64,000 bases of DNA from Thermomucor indicae-seudaticae. Taxonomy: Eukaryota > Mucoromycota > Mucoromycetes > Mucorales > Lichtheimiaceae. The notes under the pieces were generated by a model, which saw nothing but the letters and a program-made list of their open reading frames with translations, did not search any database and was not told the DNA's origin. The stretch spans positions 1 through 64,000 of the forward strand of contig JSYX01000031.1 in the NCBI GenBank assembly GCA_000787465.1, read 5' to 3'. The position numbers and the translations under genes were made by a program. Shown in pieces: positions 25,803-37,659 of this stretch (positions are counted from its first letter, which is position 1; each line of letters starts with the position of its first letter).

Positions 25803-26251
25803 TAAATTTGTGAAACACTGATATTGGCTTGAAAAGTTTATTCACCTTCCGCAAGACGCGCCCGTAACTGTCGTTCCCGCCGACGATGTGTCTTGATTCG
25901 TCGGACCAGATGACTGACTTCCACTGCTTTTCTGTCCAGTTAACGTGTTCCATAGCCCATTTAAAACGTTTGAGTACCCTGAATGACTATTGAAGCGGAG
26001 GACTAATGTCGGTGACAAGGAAAACTAAATTCTTCTTTGCGCAGTCTGAAGTGCTGGGGGAGTTGCTGATGCTCCCAACAGAGTTTCGATGGTCGTAGGC
26101 GGAAGGATTTGGCTATGGTTTGGTTATTGAACTTGGGTTTGACAGATGAATTGGGGAAAGGAGTCGTGTTTATTTGAATTAGGCCTAATGGCCAATTTAA
26201 CATAGTCCTTGTGGATTGCATGACGTGGACTTTCGAGGCCCCAAAAAACAA
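25753..26251 (-). pseudogene. Tc1/mariner-type transposase remnant
   Basis: On the minus strand, frame 25753-25953 and the codons just upstream read RVLKRFKWAMEHVNWTEKQW and then KSVIWSDESRHIVGG. The W..EQWK.VIWSDES block is the hallmark of Tc1-like DDE transposases and includes the second catalytic Asp. Upstream, 25985-26251 is related sequence with frame breaks; the HTH part and the first and last catalytic residues are not intact. About 90 bp of the same element (25970-26062) recurs at 52150-52242. The element is dead. Confidence 0.75.
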
Positions 26252-26285
26252 AACGAAAACTAGCTAATACGTTTCAGGTCCCCAG

Positions 26286-26350
26286 CAGGGCGTCCCAGAT
26301 TCCGTCCCACATTCTCCCGGCCTGGATAAAATCTGGGACACCTGACCCTG
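26286..26350. repeat. 65-bp inverted-repeat element, possible MITE or terminal repeat
   Basis: The left end CAGGGCGTCCCAGATT and the reverse complement of the right end CAGGGTCAGGTGTCCCAGATT match apart from a 5-bp insertion. It lies beside the Tc1 remnant. The core CCCAGATT recurs at 51.97-52.02 kb and 52.41-52.58 kb. Confidence 0.45.
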
Positions 26351-26919
26351 CCGAGCCCTGGCACCTTGCATCGATCATCGCGTTCAAAGAAAGCATTTGC
26401 CCTGTTTTCTTGCTTGTCCAATAATGCTTTCAGATATCCCCTTGCGTGTGATGCAAAATCGAATGAAAACTGACTATTTTGCAGCTATGCGATGAGGTGT
26501 AACGTCATGGCGTCATTCCAGCTCTATTTCCTCGGCCGTTCTTGAGGCACTATATGCATATTTGACAAGAAATGGTCTGAAACTGACACTTTGGGGGCTC
26601 CATCGGACAAGTGATAGCATGACTCGACCACAAACGATGAGCCATTGCGGCCATTCTCACATGTAGGGAACGGGCATTGAACCAAAAATGTTTCGTATAC
26701 TTCTGTTGATCGATGATGCATAATAATTACGCAAGCGTGTGCCCCATTTCTGAGGCAACTATGACTTGTGTCACTTTTTCGTAAAAGAAGATTTTGCCCC
26801 GCATGTCTGTGCCCTTTAGCTTCTCCTCTTTTTACGCTGTATTTTTTTGCGATACGTATACCAAGCGATCTTTTTCTCAAGCATCCCGTCTTAGTGATTC
26901 TTCTTTCCTTTTTTTAAAG

Positions 26920-27286
26920 ATGTCCACTCGAAAATTTTCAATGCCTGTCAGGTCATCGGGACGAAGCGTGCAAGCCCTGAGTGTTCCCAAGTGGCGGCTG
27001 GTCCTTGAGGGTCATTTTGTGCGGTACCTTTTGAAGAACAAAGAAAACTTACCCGTATGTATCAAGTACTAAGTACTTAGTTAAGCCATAGTTCTGACTT
27101 GTGATTGGTTGCTAGCCGCATGCATTGGAAGGAAGAAGACTGGGCAAGAAAAAGCATCAGAACCGCGACGATGACCAGTGCCCTGACAAACAAAACAAGG
27201 GGAAGAAGAGAAGTTTCGGTGACCCTCTTGACAACATGTCTGGTGGTGACGGTTCTTCTGATTCATATATCAAACGCAGAACATAG
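26920..27286 (+). CDS. 101-aa protein resembling only the EXO1 tail
   Basis: Two exons, 26920-27054 and 27116-27286, encode 101 residues. The part around the intron, EGHFVRYLLKNKENLP then PHALEGRRLGKKK, parallels EHLLVYCLENKENIP then PWARQDKDPKKNK of EXO1-like copy 2, and the intron sits at the same point in the same phase. Further on, GKKRSFGDPLDN parallels GQKRTFGGTSQEN. It has no nuclease domain. It lies between the two EXO1 copies, and copy 1 lacks exactly this tail segment. It could be an independent small gene, a captured partner peptide or a leftover of rearrangement. No known domain is recognised; Lys-rich clusters suggest nuclear location. Confidence 0.5.
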
Positions 27287-28860
27287 TCTTCCGTTTTGTG
27301 TGTTTCCCGTTTCGTAGCTACCAATGTTTCCATTATATAATAACTTCTCTTTTTGCTTTAGTTTGTCTAGAAAACTTCTTCTGGGTTTTGTTTTTAAAAG
27401 TATACATACCAAATTTATTTTGCTTGTTTTTACTTAAAGCTGCGGTCATCGGCGAGACCTTCTGTCAGACGGTTCTGAGTCTGTGACATAAATGCAAGCA
27501 ACATGTGTTGTCTAAAGATCTATATCATAACTCTGCCTGAATCTAATAAACCGGAAACTGAAAATGGAAGCACATCGTTGTTGGACATTTTGGGTTGAGA
27601 AAGACCAGCATGAATATTGACTTTTTGTGACATTCCTTCTTTCTAAGGGCCATCGGTCAAGTCGAGGTTTCACGTATGCCTGTCTTTGGAATTTTAGCCG
27701 TAATCCCGCCTGTACATACCTCCAACTCGTACTAATGGCATGGAAGTGCATGTCCCAGGTTTATCCTCTCATTACCATGTTCTGTTCCTTTCTTTTCTAT
27801 TTCGTAGTTATTCTTCCGCAAAACGAGATCCATGATATAATATGTAGCCGAAGAGAGACCAACAATGACTTTCACGTTATAGTCATTGGAGTACTGGTTG
27901 ATGCTTTACGGATAACATACAAAAGTTGTTTGCCTCTCCACAAAAGAGCTAGCTGTCTTTACAAGATACTTCTTTAAAGTCCAGCTGATAATGCTGGAGA
28001 TTTTTCTTTTTTCAATGTCTTACTATTCAACCCACGTTAACCTCATTTCCATAGAGCATTACTGCGCTCTGATGACTTTGACTGTCAGTTATAAAGGTGG
28101 TCATATTTCTTTTCCAGTAGCTTACGATGTACAAATCCTTACCTGACCGAGTTATCAGGGTACATTGAACCAGCTTGTTTCTCATTGTATTTGTGCGCTT
28201 GCTCGTCGAGGTTTGTCACTCTTTATTCCAAAAAGAGATACGCCCAGATTTGTTTGCCGTTTTGACGAGCGCGTCAGCTTGGACAAACGAGAACGCAAAT
28301 TGTCTTTGCTTTGGTAAACGGGTTCATTTTCCATCGTATTACTAATTCACTATCTCCCCCTTCTGCCTTTTTTCTCGTCAATTTCTTCCGTTTGCTCTTT
28401 GTGTAGTACTCAGTGCTTACAATTTTGTGTTTATCGTGATTTATGTATTTACCTGACATTTACCAATGTGGTATATGAAGACAATAACTGTCGGAGTTTT
28501 GCCTCCCAGCAAACCTTAACAACACCGAATTCCCGGTAAAACAGATCAACTAATAGACGGCACGGACAATCAATGACGACTTGGATCAATAACAGTAGCT
28601 AATATCTGCTTTGACAATCATGATTTTGAAATTTTTTTAATTCGCTCTGTAACTGAAACATAAGTGATATTCAAGGAACGACTGAAGTATCTGTTATAGA
28701 TTCTCGGGTGATTGGTTATGCAGATGAAGTATCAGACAGTACGTCCGTTGGGACACTTTCTGGTTTATTGTTTAAAGAACTGGAGATTGTGGGGTCTTTT
28801 GGGTCGGGATTTATTATATGTGATGACGTTGATGGTAATACATATATGTTGTAAACACAC

Positions 28861-28888
28861 GCGTGTGTGTGCGTGTGTGTGTGTGTGT
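28861..28888. repeat. GT microsatellite
   Basis: An uninterrupted purine-pyrimidine run of GT units, broken by two GC steps. Confidence 0.9.
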
Positions 28889-29036
28889 TGCAATGATTAT
28901 GATATGGGTGGTTATATATGAAATATGTCATAATACGACAACGACATCCTGACAGCTTATCCGACCTCTAGTATAAAAAGGTTCATGAATAAAACATTCC
29001 TAATAAGACTTTCACGATACTTATCTTCTTGTCTCC

Positions 29037-29137
29037 TAGGGCTTTTAATGGAACGGGTGGGACGGGTCAACAGATAAATGGGACGGGACGATGAATGGGA
29101 CGGGACCCGGGACGACCCGTCCCAATTAAGAGCCCTA
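29037..29137. mobile_element. 101-bp MITE-like element with GGGACGGG core
   Basis: The ends are inverted repeats: TAGGGCTTTTAAT on the left and, reverse-complemented, TAGGGCTCTTAAT on the right. They continue into GGGACGGGT runs on both sides, so the whole element is a near-palindrome with several copies of GGGACGGG. It has no coding capacity. TA at the ends may be the target duplication. Confidence 0.6.
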
Positions 29138-30381
29138 AGCACGACCCCCTAGGTGAGTGAACCACATGTCCGGCGCAGCCGTTCCGCAGAATTACTTGAC
29201 GTACCTGAGAGTTCTTGGCAGGTTATCGCATCAGGCGGTATATTGGGAGACCCAATCGATGTGCAGAGCCAGACTTAGATGCATACCAGGTATAACACGT
29301 CACGCTGGCCTCCCCGTCCGCCCAGTACTCTGAGTCGGCACCAAGAACCCCGGAACACCGCCGTCTACAGATTGAGTTCATAGGTTCAGCAGAATGTGGG
29401 CCTTTTTATACTTTTTTCATGGGCAATTTTTACTTATCTGGGATCCGCGCTGATTTCCCACAGTGGTATGCTCCAAGCTGCAGCTTTCACGTGGTTCAGG
29501 AGATAAGCCTTTGAATGTTTTGTAGCGTTAAATCAACGAAACGGCGTTCTTGAAGCAAAGTAAAACTTTTTTGTCACCAGTGCAACCAATGTTGCACCTC
29601 TTCCCGTCGTCCTCGTCAGTAGCTTCCTTTGTAAAAAGAAATTAGCAAAACAGCCAGGAGGTCCTCCTGGTGTCGGGGACGGCGGATGGTTAGCACTTCC
29701 AGGTTGCTTTGAACACCATGGGAAAAATCCAAACAACCCCAAACAATCTGTGTAAATAGCCGCCTTACAATCTATTGGGTACAATTTGTCTTTTATGTAC
29801 ACGGCGTGTCAACAAGCTTAGTAAAAGTTGCCAATAGAAGGAAGCCTTTAGTATTGAATTATTTCCTGTCAGTGTGTGTCACCAAGATTTGGCAGTTTGA
29901 ACATCAAGATGGGGCTATTTTAGACGGGGCGTTAATTAAAGCGGACTGCAGGAGGACACGCAGGCCTAGGCGTAAGTGTATTGAAGGTCAATATGGGAGT
30001 AAAGGAGTTGATAGAACCATGGCAAACCAATAGGGCATGTGAGAAAAGAAAAAATTTATGGCAATAGGATCTAGCGTTCCTTCATACAGACCGATTCCCT
30101 GTCGTTCCTGCTCTATGTATTTGACCTGTTTTGCAGTATCGCCGCATGCATACTTTGACGCAGAATCGATGTTTTGGGGCATAAATGGGTGTATCTATAC
30201 AAATAAAGCGGAAGGGGAGCACTAATCACAAGTTATATCGAGACTCTTGTTCGCAAAAGAACCTGTGAGATGCAAAACCATGGCTTTCTGGTTAATCGAT
30301 GGCGCATAACAATTAAGGTGGGCGGTGCCTGGTCTCTTGGGAAACTGTGACTTGTGTACCTGGTATCTTTTTCCTTGTGTG

Positions 30382-30389
30382 TATAAAAA
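30382..30389 (+). promoter_or_regulatory. TATA box of EXO1-like copy 2
   Basis: TATAAAAA followed by GGCT, 176 bp before the ATG, conserved in sequence and spacing with copy 1. Confidence 0.6.
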
Positions 30390-30557
30390 GGCTTTTCAGC
30401 TCGCGCGTCCCGCTACTGTCACCTTCCGCTGTCCTTTCCCTTTTTCTTAGTTGTCTTTTTCTGTGCTATTGTCTTCGTCGTCTTTTCAACGTTGTTAGCA
30501 GCAATTACTTCATCTCGAACAGCGATTACATTGTCGATCCTTGTACTGTTTTTCGTC

Positions 30558-32699
30558 ATGGGCATCTCCGGGTTCTTGACGCTTGTCAAATCCGTGCACC
30601 AACAGGTGCATATAAGTGAATACGCAGGCAAGACCGTAGCCGTGGACGGCAACGTTTGGTTGCATAAGGGTGCGTTTGCGTGTGCTCTCGACTTGGCCCT
30701 TCAGAGGGAAACGAAAAAGTAAGCGTAGTTCGTCTGTCTTACCGTGTTCACCTTGACTGACGGACGGATACACGCAAGATACGTTGAGTACTTTATCCGC
30801 CAAGTCGAGCTTCTGGAGTTTTACGGGGTCATCCCGTATATCGTGTTTGATGGTGCTCCGTTGCCCATCAAGGCGGTTACGAACGAGGAGCGGCAAAGGT
30901 AACCCTAGAATTTGGGCAAGGCTCTATTTTATGCAGCGAGATGATCTCACTTCTGCTTATCATGAATAGGCGAAGGGAGGAGGCCAGGGCCAAGGGCCGC
31001 GAGTGCCTGGCTCTAGGCAAACAGCAGGAAGCCGAGGAGTGGTTTCAGCGGGCGGTGGAGGTAACGCCTGCCATGGTGCAGCAAGTTAAGAAGGTAAAGT
31101 GAGACGGATCCTTTTTCTGTTTCCTCGCTAACGGGCTTGCGTGTATGTAGGTCTTGGACGAGAAAAAGGTCAAGAACGTCATCGCACCTTACGAGGCTGA
31201 CGCTCAGTTGACCTATTTGATGAAGACCAACCGTGCGGACGCTGTGATCACGGAGGACTCTGACTTGTTGGTGTTCGGTTGCCACACCGTGATATTCAAG
31301 ATGGACGCGTATGGTGATGGCATCAGGATTCGGTACCGCGATTTGGCCTCTGCGAAAGAGATCGATCTGCGCAATTGGGACGAGAAAGCCATTCGGCACC
31401 TTTGCATTTTCTCCGGCTGCGACTACCTCCCGTCACTGCCAGGCGTCGGTCTCAAAGTAGCCTATAAGCTACTAAAGAAGTTTCGTACAGCTGAATCTGT
31501 CCTGCAGCGCTTCAAAATACAAGGTCGATTCAAGCACATTCCCGACTATGAACAAGCCTTCAAGCGTGCCGACCAAGCCTTCTTATATCAGTATGTATAT
31601 GACCCGGACATCAAGCAACGTGTCCATCTCAACGTTCTTCCTGCTGGTATCCGCCCCGAGTCTTTGGACTTTCTTGGAACTGATGGTCACACCCACAACG
31701 ATGCTTCGGCTACTGGTGATAACAATGATAGTCAGCAGCAGCAGCAACAGCCTGTGAGTCCCTCTTCTTCGACCGATACCCCCGCAGCATCTCCTTCTTC
31801 CGACGGTTATCTTGCTGGATCAAGTGACACGTCAAGTATTCAGCAGCAGTCTGTGAGTCTTTCTTCGAGGAACAGCCCGGCATCATCACCTTCTTCCGAC
31901 GGTTATCTTGCTGGAACAAGTGACCCATCAAGCGATAAGTCGATTGTCTCGCTCACCACGGAATTCCCAGTCTCATCTTCTTCGAGTGGCACGTCGGACG
32001 AAAAGCCGGTTCCTTCGGTCTTGAACATCTCCACTGAATCTCAAGCTTCGTCTTTGAGTGATGATACTTCAGCTGCTACTACTAAAGTCAGAAACGATGA
32101 CGACTCTTTATTACCCAGCCGAGATACCCGACCTAACAACTCTACTGTCAGCCCTGAAGAAGGTGCTCAGCAAAGCCGTCGAGTTGCATCCAGTCTCATG
32201 CATGAACATCTCCTTGTCTATTGTTTGGAAAATAAGGAAAACATACCAGTATGTATACTGTGTCCTTCATATAATCCGTTTTTCTGACTTTGTGCCCCTG
32301 TTTACTTAGCCCTGGGCTCGGCAAGATAAAGACCCGAAGAAAAATAAGAATGGCGAAGATAATGACGGTGACCATCGCGAGGATTCCCTTTTGAAAGCCA
32401 GCGGTGTGGCTAGCTCTAGTAATACCGGGGATCGTAAAGGACAGAAACGAACGTTCGGGGGCACAAGTCAAGAGAACAGGTCGGTTGGTAGTAGCAGTTC
32501 AACTAGCAACCATGGAAAAAAGCAAAAGCTCGGGGATACCACGGACGAGAATACTGTAGGGGACGAAAATGTGCCGAAAGTTGCTAGACTTGGGCCTCCT
32601 CGAAAGATCGGACCACGGCAAAAGCTGACGGCTCAAGAAATATTCGAAAGGTTTAACGGCCTCAGTCGTGGATTTCCTTCTGCATACAACTATCGGTGA
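30558..32699 (+). CDS. EXO1: Exonuclease 1 (EXO1), copy 2, apparently intact
   Basis: Exons 30558-30718, 30779-30898, 30970-31093, 31151-32248 and 32310-32699 encode 630 residues. The first three exons have the same lengths as in copy 1 (161, 120, 124 nt). All metal-binding acids are present: AVDGNVWLHKGA (D30), YIVFDGAPLP (D78), APYEADAQL (E150, D152), TEDSDLLVFGC (D171, D173) and SGCDYLPSLPG. The chain FLYQYVYDP ends the nuclease core at about residue 290. The tail is Ser/Gln-rich with repeated SSDGYLAG units, then a Lys-rich segment and a conserved end (LGPPRKIGPRQKLTAQEIFE) shared, out of frame, with copy 1. Role: 5'-3' resection in mismatch and double-strand-break repair, in the nucleus. 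The last intron (32249-32309) lies after KENIP. Confidence 0.88.
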
Positions 32700-33261
32700 A
32701 TGCCTGAATACCGTTCTCGTATATACCTCTTCCTTTCATTTCGACATTCGTACAAAGTCTTCTTCATTTTTTCTCGCACTGTGCATGTTTTTCTTGCTTT
32801 TACCTTTACCTCCTGTTTTGCTTGCTGTATGTATGTCTCTCAAGTCTTTCTCTTGCTTTTTATTGTTGTATAAAGGAACAACATTTGATGTCTTGTTTTT
32901 GCTTATCCTCATCCATTCAAAGCTCTTGTGGGCCTTGATTGATTTCTCAGTGTAGTTTCCGAATCTTCGTATGAGTTAACTTTCTGGTACGTATACAAGC
33001 GAGGCGTATGATCTCTTACTGCGTCACGATCGATGCATACACTGACCTTCATTTTGCGCAGATAAAAGGCAAGTGTTCTTCAACTCTTCTTTACATAGCC
33101 TTACCTTCAGTCACGTTGAAACTTCAAGCAGGCTTGTCAATGAACAGTTTAGGTGCAGATCCCGCCGATGATTCTCGCTCAGATTGCTTGCATTGTGCGG
33201 AGATTACCCGAAAAAGAAAAATTTTGAAAAGCACAAAAGAAACAACGTTGGGCGAGAGTTA
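32700..33261. other. Intergenic between EXO1 and tRNase Z
   Basis: The first 90 bp are homologous to the 3' flank of copy 1. Nothing else is recognised; the 3' end probably holds the tRNase Z promoter. Confidence 0.5.
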
Positions 33262-36200
33262 ATGGTTCGAGTGGCCACGGCATTCTTTCCACTCCGGCCA
33301 CGATTACTTGTTATACGTCAACCTGAGCTGATTATTCGCCGTACAATGAAAGCTTACATTCAGTTTCTGGGAGAGCCGTCTCCTGAGGGACCGCCGAGCA
33401 TTATTGTGCATTACGACTCGCAGCGCTACATGTTCAACTGCCGCGAAGGGACACAGCGGCTGTGTGTGGAAGAAAAGGTCCGATTAGGCAAACTCAAGAG
33501 CGTATTCATGACACGCATGACGTGGGACTGTATTGGCGGTTTGTCAGGTAAGCGTTGAACTTGAAAGGAAGGGGGGACGGGATATTGATCTCGAATGTGG
33601 ATCGTGTGTGCAGGCATGTTGTTGACGTTGGCCGATGCTGGAGTACGTCATTTGGATTTGTACGGTAGCAAGAATCTGACGCATTTTATGGCGGCCACGC
33701 GTCATTTTGTATACAGGTAAAAGAAAAAGTAGAAGAAAAAGAAAAGGAAGGGAGCCTTAGTTTTTTTCTGACGTGGAAAAGAACTTCTATGACAGTGGAG
33801 ACGCATGAAGTCGACGGGAAAAGCGCAGTAAGCGACAAGGGACCATTGACAGTTACACCAGTTCCTATTCTTCCGAATAACTATAATAACAACGACAATA
33901 ATGGGTCGAGAAACAAACGTCGACGGATCGATAGCGAAAGTGAACAGAAAGACATGGAGTATCGACGCAAAGTGATTCGTGAAATGCTTAGCAATGATCC
34001 TGAAAAGTGCTCACCACGGCAGACCGGCCAGCAAGAACAGCCGCTCAATAGCAATAATAAACCGTGTGGTCTGCCCGTGAAGTTGTTGCGTACGCCCTTG
34101 CCGTATACATCGCCCTATCCGGCTGCAGTGTCTTTTATTTGCCGTGGTCCGACTGTGCCTGGCAAGTTTCATGTAGAACGTGCCCAAGCGCTAGGCCTTA
34201 AACCAGGCCCAATCTATGGTATGCCTTTTTGCCTTCTTTCCATGCTGGATTCCGTATGACTCAACCCTTGCATGATGTAGGGCAGTTGCAGCGTGGCATG
34301 ACCGTGACTTTGGAAGATGGACGCGTCATTGAACCCAGTCAAGTTTTGGATCCTCCAGTCCCTGGACACGTAAGTAAAAGGGGAAGTTAGGTACAATAAG
34401 TATAGATAAATACTTATATACAATCGATCATAGGTGTTTTTGGTCATAGACTGCCCGAACGTCCAGTATTTGGATGGTCTGCTTGCGTCAGAAGCTTTTG
34501 CGAAATATCAAACTGAGGAGGCAGTCGATCGGCCAGTTGCAGTTATTCATCTGATCGGTGAAGACGTATTGAATGATGCTCGATATCGGGAATGGATGCG
34601 TAAATTTAGCAGCCACACCGAGGTAAAAAAAAAGAACGATGGGAGAGGTCATAAAGAAAAGAAAGTCTGAAGGCTGTTGGTAGCACATTATCAGCGCTGA
34701 GAACGTCTGTGCGCAGTCCGTGTTATTCAGGAAGCATACTATGGCACAGGTTAAGGCATCACGCTTAAATGAAGCAATCTTTCCTGTTCCGAAATACAGA
34801 AATACGCCGTTGCAAGAGCTGACGCAGTGTAAGTCGAGTCAATGGTCTCGGGAAGCGGCTTATCTAACCCAAGGTTGCCTTGCCAAAAGATGACGATCTA
34901 CCAGCCAAATGCACTCCTCTGAAGAACATGCTTCAATTTGACTTGGCACCCAGAGCGGGCGTCTGCCAAGAATCGCTGAAGAAGCCCTACTTTGATCATA
35001 CGGATATGGATAGTCCTCATCTCAAGAAAATTTTGCAGAACGAAGAATATCTTGACGCGGTCAAAAAGGCGAAGGAAGAGGCTTCCATGGTGCAAGTGGA
35101 CAACCAGTTTCCGGGCAATGACGTGCAAGTGATAACGCTTGGTACTGGTAGCTCGGTGCCATCCAAGTACAGAAACGGTATGAGTTAAATTTTTCTAGTG
35201 GCGTTGCACAGAGGGAGCAGATCGGTAACGGCTCTGTCTATTAGTGAGTGCTACGTTAGTCAAGATACCCAATTATGGCTCTATCCTGTTGGATGCAGGT
35301 GAAGGCACGCTGGGTCAGATGATGCGCCTTTTCGGACATCACGGGCTCAACCGCGAACTGGACTCTATTCGGTGTATATTCGTATCTCACCTTCATGCGG
35401 ACCATCACCTTGGCGTGATTCAGCTGCTTTCCAAATGGTACAGCGTAAGTTGGTTCCCTTTTCTTTAGCAGGGTGCTTCCAAGTTTAGCTGACACTCTTT
35501 GTGTCACCGAATAGCTGAATCGCGATTCCAATAAGAAATTGTTTGTCACTGCACCGAATGCTTTCCGGCTCTGGCTTCAAGACTATTGCGGAGTACAAGA
35601 CTTTGGATTTCCCTACAACATTCGATTCATCGGCAATCAGCATATTTTACCAAGCCGCCAACCATTTGACGAAGTACTTGCCAAGTAAGTCGTTGCTCAA
35701 GTATCTTTTGTTTTTCCCTTATTAACCAATGGGTTGACAGCTATGAAACCTTAAAACAGGCGCTGGGCGCCAAAGAATTCAATGCAGTAGAAGTGTTCCA
35801 TTGCCGCTGGGCTTACGGCCTTTCTATGGTCCATGAGTCTGGTTGGAAGCTAGTGTATGCATAAGATGTGCATAATCATCCATCCATTTAAAGCACTAAA
35901 CTGATTTTCAACAGGTACTCTGGTGACACGCGACCATGTGACACACTTATCGAGGCCGGAAAAGACGCGACATTGCTTATCCACGAAGCAAGTTTGGAAG
36001 ACGACATGATAGCTGAAGCTTTAGCCAAGCGACATTCGACGATAAGCGAAGCCATTGAAGTCGGCAAAAAGTAAAAGAGAGATAGATAAAAGGGGGTGAG
36101 ATTGTTATTCTGACGCCAAGTTTATTTAGGATGAACGCTCGGTTTACTTTGTTAAACCATTTCAGTCAACGGTACCCAAAAATGCCGGCGCTGTCCAAAG

Positions 36201-36334
36201 ATCACGACAATGTGTGTCTCAGTTTTGACCTGATGACGATCGCCATTAGACAATTAGAATTTCTACCAAAGTACACACAAGCACTGAAGTTATGCTTTAA
36301 GGAAGAAGAAGGAGACGAAAATGAAGAAGAATAA
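33262..36334 (+). CDS. TRZ1: tRNase Z, long form (tRNA 3' endonuclease)
   Basis: Twelve exons give 793 residues: 33262-33547, 33614-33716, 33782-34218, 34281-34369, 34434-34622, 34684-34828, 34890-35177, 35245-35444, 35515-35684, 35741-35854, 35915-36070 and 36130-36334. The long form has an N-terminal pseudo-metallo-beta-lactamase half ([29 protein letters not shown], then a low-complexity insert) and an active C-terminal half ([26 protein letters not shown]). The zinc motif HxHxDH is at H561-H566 ([11 protein letters not shown]); YSGDTRPC and [11 protein letters not shown] give later ligands, and NHFSQRYPK follows. It trims 3' trailers of nuclear and mitochondrial tRNA precursors. The ATG at 33262 adds a basic presequence; an in-frame ATG at 33346 would give the form without it. 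The acceptor before 33782 has an in-phase alternative at 33761. Confidence 0.92.
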
Positions 36335-36468
36335 ACCGTGTCATATGACTTTTCGTATTTTTGCATGAAACAGTTCTGGGGTGGTGGACACCTTTTTTAC
36401 GTCTCTTTCGGTTCTCAGACCCTGTTTTACTTCTTTTCTTTCTTAGCACGTAATCGTTTTTTTGTGCG

Positions 36469-37572
36469 ATGGCAGATACGGTGAAACCAACTGGTGTTGT
36501 GAATGACAATAATAACAGTATCGATAAGCCAGCGGTACCGACTGCTGCGCCAAATAGTAGTGCTGCGACCTGTAAGTGAGTTGTTTGTGATAGAGAAAAC
36601 GTGCCAAAAAGTTGATGGTCTTCGAAAGCCAGTGAGGCGGTTGTGCCAGAGGTCAAGCCAGCAAAAGATGTCACTCCGGCAGCCTTGAAGCCTACTGCTA
36701 CGGAAGCTGCAGCGGCCATCGGCCCAACTGCGGCAGCTACCACGACCACGGCTACGGCTACTCCAGCAAATGGTTCTACTCCTGAAAAGCAAAAGAACAA
36801 AACTGCTACGGACATCACGTTTGATGATGGCAAGTAAACAAAGAGTGTTAAAAAGGGAGTGATTGTAACAAGTTTATTACGATTAGACCCCACAGCGTAT
36901 ATCAAGGCGCAGGTGAACTCGTTAATCTATTGGGAAAAGCCAGTACGCAGCGGAGCGATATTGGCGACGCTTTTGGGCATCCTTGTCTTGACACAGTACT
37001 ACTCTGTGCTGCAACTGGCGGCTGGGTTCTTTACGATCGTGACCGGACTGAACTGGCTGTATGTGAATGCGCACAAGCAAGGTCAGCGCGTGTTTGGTGG
37101 CAAGTCAGCCGATGAGTTGATGCACCCGCACAGTCAGAGGCTGGCGCATACGAGTCAAGGCCAAGGGATTCTTTTATTTCCGCGTGAGCGTGCAGCCCGA
37201 ACAGCGCATTTGATGGTGGACGTACTGCAAGTCGGGATGCAGCAGCTGACACGACTGGTTCTGATCGAAGACAGCTGGCGCTCGGCGACTGCCTTGGCCG
37301 TATCGTACGCGGTGTGGGTGATTGGCAAGTACATTTCGACCAAGTACCTTTTGGGACTGTTTCTGGTGGGAGCCTTCAGCTTGCCAAGGATCTACGCGCA
37401 GTACCAGGAAGTGATTGATCGCCACGTGGCGGAGTACTCGGAAAAGGCCCGTGCGCTCGCCAAGCAGTACGGCGGCGTGGCGGGTGCGAAGGCGAAGGAA
37501 TTGTATGGCCGGGCTGTGGACGTCATCAATAGCAAGAGTGGAGGCAAACTGAAGATGAAGAAGGCTGAGTAA
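36469..37572 (+). CDS. Reticulon-domain ER-shaping protein
   Basis: Exons 36469-36571, 36629-36833 and 36873-37572 encode 335 residues. The N-terminal 120 residues are low-complexity Ala/Thr/Pro. The reticulon homology domain begins VNSLIYWEKPVRSGA at about residue 135 and has two long hydrophobic hairpins (about 148-185 and 255-295) separated by a hydrophilic loop, with LIEDSWRSATALAVSYA before the second. The C-terminus is Lys-rich (KLKMKKAE). Such proteins curve ER tubules. The second intron would be only 39 nt; a weaker donor upstream (about 36818) would make it 55 nt with the same acceptor. The region of doubt is before the domain and does not affect the call. Confidence 0.85.
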
Positions 37573-37659
37573 TTATGACGTCTGTTCGATGGAAAAAAAA
37601 GAGTTTGCATGTTTTCTTTTTTTCTTTTCGTTTCTTTTGCACCGCATGTTTGAATAAAG

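Larger units (their letters stand above)
27287..30557. other. Gene-poor stretch with right arm of the duplication and small repeats
   Basis: About 27930-28345 and 29930-30557 are the right-hand partners of 20870-21240 and 21340-21872. The roughly 1.5 kb between them (28345-29930) has no counterpart in the left copy and looks like an insertion; it holds the GT microsatellite and the GGGACGGG inverted-repeat element. An ORF at 29806-30033 has no recognised domain and no ATG start. Confidence 0.5.
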
